Shown piece by piece: positions 56,096 through 64,000 of a DNA stretch of 64,000 bases. The translations under genes were made by a program, and so were the position numbers. The stretch is from Rhinopomastus cyanomelas. Lineage: Eukaryota > Chordata > Aves > Bucerotiformes > Rhinopomastidae. Position 1 is the first letter of the stretch. Every line of letters begins with the position of its first letter. The notes under the pieces are model-generated. The model made no database searches and was not told where the DNA came from. It saw only the letters and a list, made by a program, of their open reading frames with translations. The stretch covers positions 62,440-126,439 of the forward strand of contig VXBP01010406.1 of NCBI GenBank assembly GCA_013400115.1, in the 5' to 3' direction.

Positions 56096-59000
56096 TGATC
56101 ATGAGATCTTACCGCGTACGGTTACAATAACTACTAGTAACTACTTCTAGCACGGAGGCCCACGTTTCATCTTGAAAATACGTTAGGATTATGATATGAG
56201 AAGCAGCATTAAAATTCTGGTCCTCACACACGTTATAACGCTCAACTTTTGATATCTCAATCATCTTTGTGAAGTCTTAAACTGATTGAGAAAGATGCAG
56301 GGGGAAATCCTTCCTCGGAGAGCTTTTCTTTGAGATGTCTGTGATGAGCCAGGCAAACCAGTTTAGAAATACATGACATGAGTAGTTGTGTAACCACGGA
56401 GTTTCTGTTTCTCCCTCTGCAATGCCTCCTTTTATTACTAATTTACTTGCATCTTCGTAAACTTTACAGCTCGGCCGCTTGTCAGCCACAGAAGTTACTC
56501 AACGAAGTACAGTGGCACAGGCTGGTTGGTTGAGAAGGCATTGGGACGTGCAAAAAGAGCTTGCAGGTGCATCACCTTGTGTGGTGCTCCTGCTCGTTCT
56601 CAAGAGCGAAGCCAGACTTCATTGTGGCCGTGTTTGAATCGGAGATCTCCCAGAGTGGCTTGTGTGTCAGAGCAGAGGGAGGAGATGAATCACTTGACAG
56701 TGTCCTCCTCCAACACCATCTCTTCCTGCTCAGCAGAGAAGCCCTACCTATGTTGTATCAGGGAAGGGGGGTTAGGTGCTAGGTGAAAGACCACCCTTCA
56801 GGTGAAACCTGGCACCAGTTACTTCCTAATTTACTTATATTCTGCTTTGGCAACCCGCTCATCTCCTTCCCTCTGCCATCAGAGTTGTGCATCTGAACAG
56901 TCCATGGATGCATCTGGTCTTTGTTAGCAGTGACCATTGTCAGAGGTGACCAGGCAGCACCTGCAGTAGGACAGAGGGAGGTACTTAAAAGCAGTGGATG
57001 TGGTACGAGCAAAACTTGGTAGCAGGGTGCCTTTCACACTGGTGCCTTTGTCATACTACTCATTCACAAACTTTGTCCATTGCCCCAGCTTGATCTGGCA
57101 GCTCAAAATCTGTGAGAATTTTTGGTTTCCATAAGGACTTTCATTTGCCAGAAAAAATCTGCCACATGCAGTCACCAGTAGCTTCAAGGGGTAAAGCTAA
57201 TTCTCTTGCTTTTGGCCATGCAAGAGAATCGCTCTGCTTTGAGGACCTGAAAGAGTTGTAGGTGGTTCTCACTTGCACTGATGAGTGCACTAATGTAGCA
57301 TCTCATAGAAGGTGTTAATTGCTAGATGTCCTCCTTTAATTAGGTGCCTTTCACTTATTTGAGGGAACTCATCTGTGAACGCTCTTTCCTTCGGTGATGA
57401 TTCCCGAGAACCAGAGTGACATTTGAATTGGTAATCAGTTTTTGGTATTTTGGCAGTCTTGGTGATCTCTCTGTTTCAAGAGAAGCAAACGTGTTTGACT
57501 AAGATCTGAAGGAGTGGCCATACCTGGATGGAATTCCTCAGCAGGGCACGTTGCAGCATGACCTCCTACCCAAGTACTTTGGATGCCAGCTTTAATTTAA
57601 GCCCTTGGGAAGGAGGAGGGTAGATGCAGAGATGTAGATTGGAAGTTCCTGAAGCCCAAACCAGTTCTGTCCTTTTAATTTATTTTTATGTTTTGTTTTC
57701 ATGTTAAAGAAGTAGGCACATGAAGTAGTTTAAAACTCTGACAGTGTCCTTCAAAAGACAGCTCTGTATCACTTGTTTCCTTTCACCTGAAGAACCCTCG
57801 GGGCTTGGTGTCGGACCTGATGCTGGGAAGTCACTCTCATCTCAGGTGATGCGATATCACACGAGTTTTAATGCAAAGACTTACATCAGGTGGAAGTCTG
57901 AATGACAGGGTGGCTTGACATTGCAAAAGCTGAAAACTCTCCAAAAGAAGCAGAAAGAAACACAGAACTGGACAGAGAGACTTCCCGGTGCGCACAGACG
58001 TCCGTGAGCAATGACTTTGAATAGTTTAATTAGACTGGACCACAAGCTACAGAAAGGGCAGCTGGCTGAGAGTGAGTAGCTGGTGTGGGAGGCTGTTTTC
58101 CAGAGTATACGTGCACTCAGTGAAGTCTGGAGCATCTCTCGTGGCCTATCAGTGTGATTTCAAACAGACTCTGACGTACTCGAGCAGCACTAAGGGTGCG
58201 ATACGCTGTGAGTGGCTTAGTGCTCAGCAAGGTTGGCTGCTGTGGCTGGTATCTGTTACTTGTGCTACTGAGTGCTGGAGGCCTCAGCCTTAACACACTT
58301 GTTTTGTAGATGCAGACAGAGCCTGTGTGAGCAGGTAGCCCACTGGCAGCACCACCATTCATTGGATGTGGTGTCCAAAACCAGAATGAAGCAGTAACTC
58401 ATCAAGGAAGGAAACGTATTTCTTTTGCGGGGTGCGTGTGGCGTTGTCTTTTATGAACATACACAGCTTCCAGTGTGTATTGATCACATTCTGCTTCTGA
58501 ACAACATGTTTTTTCTTCTGGTCATAGAAATACTGAGAGACTTTCATAGGTTGATCTCCTGCCACATCTTTGAGAGCGTGCAAGATAAATGAACGTGCTC
58601 TCAAACGCAACAGATTTTATTGGAGGGTGTTGTAGGGTAGACTAAGAGAAGAAAACCTCTACAATGGTGTCTTAAAATGTGTTCAAAATCCCTTTCCTGA
58701 CATGACAACATCCATCAGACCATTTTAAATAAGCTGATGCATTCAGCTTTGCAGTATTTTCAAATAATCTCTGTTGCACAAAATGTCAGCAACGGGGTGT
58801 GCAGCTCCACGGCTGATAGTTGTTTGGCTTTGTTTTGGTTTGTTTTGGCTGAATGTCTGTGAAAGAGCTTTGGCTGCCCGTGTGAAAATATTCACCTCAT
58901 CGTTCTAGCTACCTGAAGACCTAGAACTGGGGCACTGAGGCTGCTTTTATCTCCCATCTTGAAGGTCTGCCTCTAGGTGAGAATGGGTGTGAGCAGGACC

Positions 59001-59790
59001 GCTGCAGCCTTGTGGTTGCTATCTCGGCCAATATCTCAGCTCCTGGGTCTCTCTGAGAGAATTTCAGTTTTGCTCGAAGGGCGGTTAGATTTCCATGCAC
59101 CTGGGGTGCACAGCTTGGGAAGATAGCTCCCACCTCTGAGATTTTTTTGTAGATTGATAATTTTCTGGGTTTTATGAAGCCTGGCTCGTGCTTTTGCGTG
59201 GGTTGGTACTCTTGAGCCAAGGCAGTCCGAAAGGCTTCTTTAAGAATGGAGAGCACAGTGGCTAAGCAAAACGTGGCTTTGAAATGGCTTCACACGGGTC
59301 CTTGGATCGAGGCGCTCGATATGGGAGAGCAGCCAGACATGTACATAAAATGTAGTCTTATGCTTCAAAATGTAGGACAAGAGCCATACTACCACCTCGA
59401 CAAGGGTGTGGACTGTGGGGCATCCAACACACACACGTGGTGCCATCTGACTTCCTAATATCAACGCGTCGGTGACCAGGAGTTAGCAAAAATGTTGCTG
59501 GATGTTTAATGGCTTCTGTCTGCTGGGATATTGTCGTTGTCCAAGATCAGACTAGGTAGAAAGAAAGTAGAACTGTAGTCAATGAAACAAAGGATGGGGA
59601 GGGCCTGCTGTGAGGACTGAGTCCCATCAGGAAACTCCACACATTACAGAGCTTCTAGTGCAGGTTAAACAAACTGTGACATTAGTGAGCCTTTAGGCTC
59701 ACTAGGACAGAGCCTTTAGCCTGAGGGGACTCTGGTCTTTGAACGTCAGGGGCAGGAACAACTATAGCGTTTATGATGGTGGTGTCTGCC
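56096..59790. other. Unassigned 3.7-kb stretch
   Basis: No repeat family or gene recognised apart from the hairpin at 59683. Frames of 60-111 codons on both strands (for example 58921-59256 on minus, 56526-56786 on plus) have no known domain. A GTTTGGCTTTGTTTTGGTTTG run is near 58821. Confidence 0.4.
59683..59704. repeat. Perfect hairpin (9-bp stem, TTTA loop)
   Basis: TAGTGAGCC-TTTA-GGCTCACTA. GAGCCTTTAG recurs 24 bases after the first copy (59711), as a partial direct repeat. No T run follows, so it is not a typical RNA polymerase III terminator or small-RNA gene. Confidence 0.65.
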
Positions 59791-59920
59791 ATGCCTGACC
59801 AGGTTGGATGGGGTGGTGGGCAACCTGTTCTATTGAGAGTTGTCTCTGCCCGCGGCAGGGAGTTCAAACTAGATGATCTCTTGAGTTTCCTTCCAACCTA
59901 AACCATTCTGTGATTCCATG
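59791..59920 (+). mobile_element. CR1 LINE 3' tail, first of three in a row
   Basis: 'aggttggatggggtggtgggcaacctgttctattgagagttgtctctgcccgcggcagggagttcaaactagatgatctc' is followed by TTCCAACCTAAACCATTCTG and GTGATTCCATGA. CCCGCGGCAGGG is the CATGGCAGGG segment of related tails. Confidence 0.85.
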
Positions 59921-59942
59921 AATGTGTGATGCTTGTCGCTGT

Positions 59943-60078
59943 CACATCCCTGGAGGTGTTTAAGGAATGGGTGGACGCGGCGCTTAGGGGTATGGTCTAG
60001 CGGTTAGATACTAGGAGAAAAGACTGGACTTGATGACCCTGGAGGTCCTTTCCAGCTGTGATGATTCTGTAATTCTGT
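59943..60078 (+). mobile_element. CR1 LINE 3' tail, second of three in a row
   Basis: Retains 'tccctggaggtgtttaag' (SLEVFK) and 'gtggacgcggcgcttaggggtatggtctagcggttag'. It then has 'ggacttgatgaccctggaggtcctttccagc' and GATTCTGTAATTCTGT. A different subfamily from the copy 23 bp upstream. Confidence 0.87.
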
Positions 60079-60097
60079 TAAAACCATGTGAACATGC

Positions 60098-60200
60098 AGA
60101 TGCAGCACTAGGAAAGAGGGATTAGTGGGCAGGGTGACGTGGGGTTGACAGCTTGACTTGACAATCTTGGAGGTATCTTCCAACCTGAATGACTCTGTGA
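60098..60200 (+). mobile_element. CR1 LINE 3' tail, third of three in a row
   Basis: 'gcagcactaggaaagagggattagtgggcagggtgacgtggggttgacagcttgacttgac' is followed by 'cttggaggtatcttccaacctgaatgactctgtga'. The 'gtggggttgacagc' wording matches the tail at 32.3 kb, so it is another subfamily again. Confidence 0.82.
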
Positions 60201-62954
60201 AATGGTGACTTGCAGTGAGACTCAGATTTTAGGTAAATCTATGGTACTAAGAAAGTCTGGGGCAGATTTTAGGGTATGCTGGGTTTCGCCATACTTTGTA
60301 ATCTCAAGAACTCCCACATGCCCCCCAGATTCCTAATCCGTAATGATGCAAATAGGTTCCAAACCATCCTCCCGATTTGAGGGAAGGGTAGGAGAGAATA
60401 AAACAAAAACAATAGAGACACACTCCCCCATGAGCAGAGCATCACATCACCTTCTGCATAGATATAATGTCAGTGGTAACCTCCTGATTTTGGCACCCAA
60501 GAGCAAAGGGAGCGCAGTGGTGCTGAAGAGGAGCCCAGGAGATTAGTTATGAGCTTTGCTGGCAGTGCATCTGTTTACCCCTGCAAACTTCTGAGGGAGA
60601 CTTTTCTTGGAGGTTTAAGAAAATTGCACTCAAAAACATCCTCCTTTGATATTTTGCAGAGTAATGTATTCTGCCAGACAGGGAACTTTTTTCTTATCTT
60701 TCTGTACATCAAAGTGTGTTTTCCCCTTGAAATACGGGAAGCTGACAGCTGTACAACAGCAGCGGGGATCTGGGTTCGCGTCGTAAGCAGCGCTTCATTA
60801 TGCTGCTTTACTCGGATGGGCGGCTGTGCGAAACGGCTTGTGAAGTGTCAAGTAGCTGAGCCCCTTTTGTGCTTGAAGACATTGTTATCTCTATTTGAAG
60901 TCGGCTAGTGAAGGTCAGTCGGGCTAACGGCTCACAGAAGAATATCCTGCCTCTGTTGGCAGATCGTCGTTTCAAAGTTCATTGCATCCAGGAAAGTTGT
61001 TGTTGTAAATACCACCCGTTGCAGCAAATCACATATTGGGGGGGGNGCCTTTTTATTTAAAAAAAAAATCCCTTGTTGTTGCAGAGAGCATTGCGTAGCA
61101 ACAATGAGGAGCCTAAGAAGTTCGTGTGTTTGAGATCTGGCGTTGATCAGGAATGTCCAATTGCCGCTGCTGAGCTGATCAGTCCTGCGATAACCGTAAT
61201 ACTGAAACTTTCACTCACTGATAACCACGGCCGTGATATATTGTGGTGTTTTCATGACATTTCCTTTGCTTTACTTTGAAGACAACTTGGTTAAGTCAGG
61301 AAGTCTTTCTGTATCAGCAACGCTGAACTCAGGGTTGTTTCTTCCTCTGAATTTTTTTTTCTCTGCTAAGGAAGGATGAAAATCTGGCTCTTTAGGGTAG
61401 TTGCTGGTAGTGGCAAGTGGTCACATATTGTTGCAGTCTATCACACCTTGAAATTAAGCCCATTAAAAAACTGGATTGTACATTACGTAACATCCTGAGA
61501 GGAATCGGTAGGGTTTGTGCTCCACTTATTAAAAATAAACCTCTGAATTCAGCGACAGGTCCAGGTTTTATTTTAGCCCGTCTACTGAAATCCTTGGAAA
61601 GTGGTGGTCTGGTCTCAGAAACGTTTACAAAGGAGGGCAGTCTCAGTTAATCAAGCCAAATCTTGTGAAGAAAATTAGCGGCGTATGTTTGACTCGCAGA
61701 ATTAGTTTCTCAAGAGATCTTGCTGATTTCAAAAGAACCGATGAGTTGTCTGCATGAGTCTTCTGAGTTAGTGATCACAGAAAAAGCATTCAAACTTATA
61801 TGCAAGTGGGAGTTAGCACTGGCTCACAGAAAGCCAAAGATCTTGTCACTCCTCTTTTTTTACACTAGGTAGAATTTAGACTGATTTTTTTTTCCCATAG
61901 CACGTTCACTTCGAGGAGATTATTGTACTTCTTGAAGATCCTGAATAGCAAAGCCATTGGCTTCCTGAGTTAGAACTAAGACTGATCCCAGTGATGGAGG
62001 GATGTGTTGAGTAGTTTATATTTGAAACACTAGTCGTAGTGCAGCTAACCTAAGGAACAGGACATGACGGTACATTTTTTGCTTGGTTTCTCTAGTCGCA
62101 GTTACTGCAGTGGAAGGGAAAGCTTCTTAAAAAAATCACTACTTATTTTAACATAAGTAAAGATTCCTGATTAATTGAAATCTAATCCCATTGAACTCGC
62201 TGGCAACGTTTATCCTTGTTCCACCAGATTGCAGTTAGTCACTGTAAAACCCGCGGTTCAAAGCAAGATACTTTGGTTTCACTTCAACTACCAGTGTAAT
62301 TATGAAGATGCAAAAAAAAACCAGCCTAACCCGAAGCTCTTGGTTTGAAACGGTGTCTAAAAATACCCGCACGCACCAGATAGTAATCGGTAATTATTGT
62401 GGGAAGATCTGATTGGAAAAACCCACCACTCATCTCATTTTGGTGATTTTTTTTTTAAAAAAGAAAAGGTAGAAAAATATGAGCATTAATATTTCCATCA
62501 GTGTTTGATGTATCAGGGGAAAGCAGGCCCTCAGTCAGCGAATACAGCTAAGTCTGTTTTGTGCTGTGGCAAATCCCATTGTGAAGAGGCTGTGAGTAAT
62601 CACAAGTGACAGCGTAAGCACTTTCTGCTCAAAGTGATTTTGCAGAAAGCATTATTTTCTGAGAAAAGTACACATATGGCTGCCATGATGCTGGAAGAGC
62701 ACTGGTCTGTCCGTTTATTAGCACTGCTGTTTGGAGAGGAAGTTTGCAAATAGTTTTCAGATTTAGCATCTTTTTCTCTGCGTTTCCCATTCCGTAAGAC
62801 ATCCTTGAATTTATAGGAGCTGGACAGATAGGCAAGGGCAGGGTGAGTACTTCTGCCAAGGGAATTTTAGGACAGGAGCTGTACACCCCCTTCAGTGGCC
62901 ACTTAGGAACTCAGACAGCAGCAAAAAGGATCTTCCTTGGTGGTGGAGCCAATG
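60201..62954. other. Unassigned 2.7-kb stretch with one N
   Basis: No gene or repeat recognised. An N at 61046 sits after eight G and is followed by GCCTTTTTATTTAAAAAAAAAA. Plus-strand frames at 60549-60908 (119 codons) and 61417-61650 are of chance length. Confidence 0.4.
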
Positions 62955-63064
62955 CTGTAGTGATACATGATCGAGATGTTAGGTTTACTGGCTTTATTTG
63001 GATTTAGGTTGGACTGGATGATCTTGAAGGTCTTCTCCAACCTTATCATTACTGTGATACTGTG
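62955..63064 (+). mobile_element. CR1 LINE 3' tail (ACTGTGATACTGTG subfamily)
   Basis: 'acatgatcgagatgttaggtttactggctttatttggatttaggttggactggatgatcttgaaggtcttctccaacc' ends with TTATCATTACTGTGATACTGTG. ORF2 is absent. Confidence 0.92.
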
Positions 63065-64000
63065 ATGTCAAACTCAAAGGGTAAGGAAAACCTTTAGAAA
63101 AACCTAGAGAAAGTGGGTTTTGTGCTCCTGCCAAAGACTGCACAAGATTCTGTTTGTTCATTTTGGTGTAGATACTCCCGGCCTCTCCGCTCCTTCTCAC
63201 TCTGCCCCTCTTCTCACCCTAAGCTGTTGTTCTTGTAGCAACACTCTCCTCCTCAACACACGCGGATGTCCTGTCCTGCCCACCGGTAATAATTGGACTG
63301 GAACGACAACCTGAGAAGGCCACCCCTTACACTCTTACAAAATAGGGATTTAAAGGGTGAATTTGCCCCTCGTAGCGTCTGCTTGCGTAACTAAAAGGTT
63401 TCATTTTTGTTCTGCTTGTTCTCCTTTTGCTCATATTGCTGACCCTGGCTCTCCAGTCTGAAGCTCCAGCTCTCGTTCCGAGCAGGAGGAGGTGCAGGTT
63501 TGGCTGGAACCTCTCCGCTTCAGCCAGTTACACACACAGAGTCAAGTTCTAGTACCGTGAGTTTTGCGAATTGCTTACCAGTGCCTCGCACTTACAGAAG
63601 TACTCAGAGGAGCTGTTCCCAAAGACTGGAGCCTCTCAGCTTCTCTTTATTCGGTTGGGGGCTGGAAATAAAGGGTTCCAGTGCTCACAGTTGTCGACTT
63701 CAAAACCAAAAGTCAATAGGAGCACAAGTGCAATTAAAAAGACAACCCTCGAGATGTTTATGTCACGGTTGATGGCCGCGTGTTTGGGATTGGCACGGTG
63801 GATCTGCACACCTACCGAAACCACCAATAGTTTGAAAACTGTTGGTGCTGAAGTTAACCCCTAAATCTGCAAATGAGGTGTCTGTATTTTTCTGGGTTAT
63901 CACAACGTGCCTTCTCCCTGAAGTGTGCCACAACAAAGCAGCCTTTGTTTTCCATGGCGGTACGTTCTTGGCAGGGGCGGTTAAAGTCATAGCAGGGTAG
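63065..64000. other. Unassigned stretch to window end
   Basis: No gene or repeat recognised. Overlapping short frames occur on both strands (63500-63864 and 63636-63990). Confidence 0.45.

Noticed and set aside
1..64000. LTR retroelements, tRNA, rRNA, known miRNA seeds, CRISPR or operon-like organisation
   Set aside because: Scanned by eye for LTR-type ends, cloverleaf-like cores, common miRNA sequences and regularly spaced short repeats. Nothing beyond CR1, the hAT element and the minisatellite was found. A covariance-model or profile search could still find divergent cases.

Overview
The window reads as bird nuclear DNA from a gene-poor stretch, either intergenic or inside a large intron. 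The main evidence is 38 recognisable pieces of the avian/reptilian CR1 LINE, almost all 3' ends. They carry the C-terminal end of the CR1 ORF2 protein and the terminal repeats of the type GATTCTATGATTCTGTG, or the variant ending ACTGTGATACTGTG. By my tally they cover about 11 kb of 64 kb (about 18%). That is high for a bird and closer to CR1-rich lineages such as woodpeckers, hornbills and relatives; the lineage is inference. I recognise no cellular protein-coding gene, rRNA, tRNA, known miRNA, CRISPR array or prokaryotic feature. Most open frames are CR1 ORF2 remnants or of lengths expected by chance.

Layout. 1-5 kb: four small CR1 tails, then a cluster of short palindromes near 5.0 kb. 5-14 kb: eight CR1 pieces on both strands and a compact CpG-rich patch at 9.30-9.69 kb beside an AT-rich segment. 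14-23 kb: mostly unassigned, with one long minus-strand CR1 (21.1-21.9 kb) and an unassigned 187-codon minus-strand ORF (17.1-17.7 kb). 23-48 kb: thirteen consecutive CR1 pieces, all plus-strand, including the most intact ORF2 end (29.8-30.5 kb), plus a 441-bp hAT-type DNA transposon with matching inverted ends (41.19-41.63 kb). 49-54.5 kb: a dense CR1 cluster with the only copy that keeps the reverse-transcriptase FADD box (50.7 kb), ending in a 12-unit, 46-bp minisatellite built from a CR1 tail (53.90-54.44 kb). 54.5-64 kb: largely unassigned, with three CR1 tails in a row at 59.8-60.2 kb.

For a second look: the CR1-tail minisatellite, which has no internal length change and whose majority unit has gained a perfect inverted repeat; the hAT element; a plus-strand bias of CR1 insertions (28 against 10), which would fit an intron of a minus-strand gene; several speculative exon-like segments; the CpG-rich patch; a GC hairpin beside a TATA-like box; and single-N positions that look like assembly joins. 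No cooperating gene system can be supported from this sequence.
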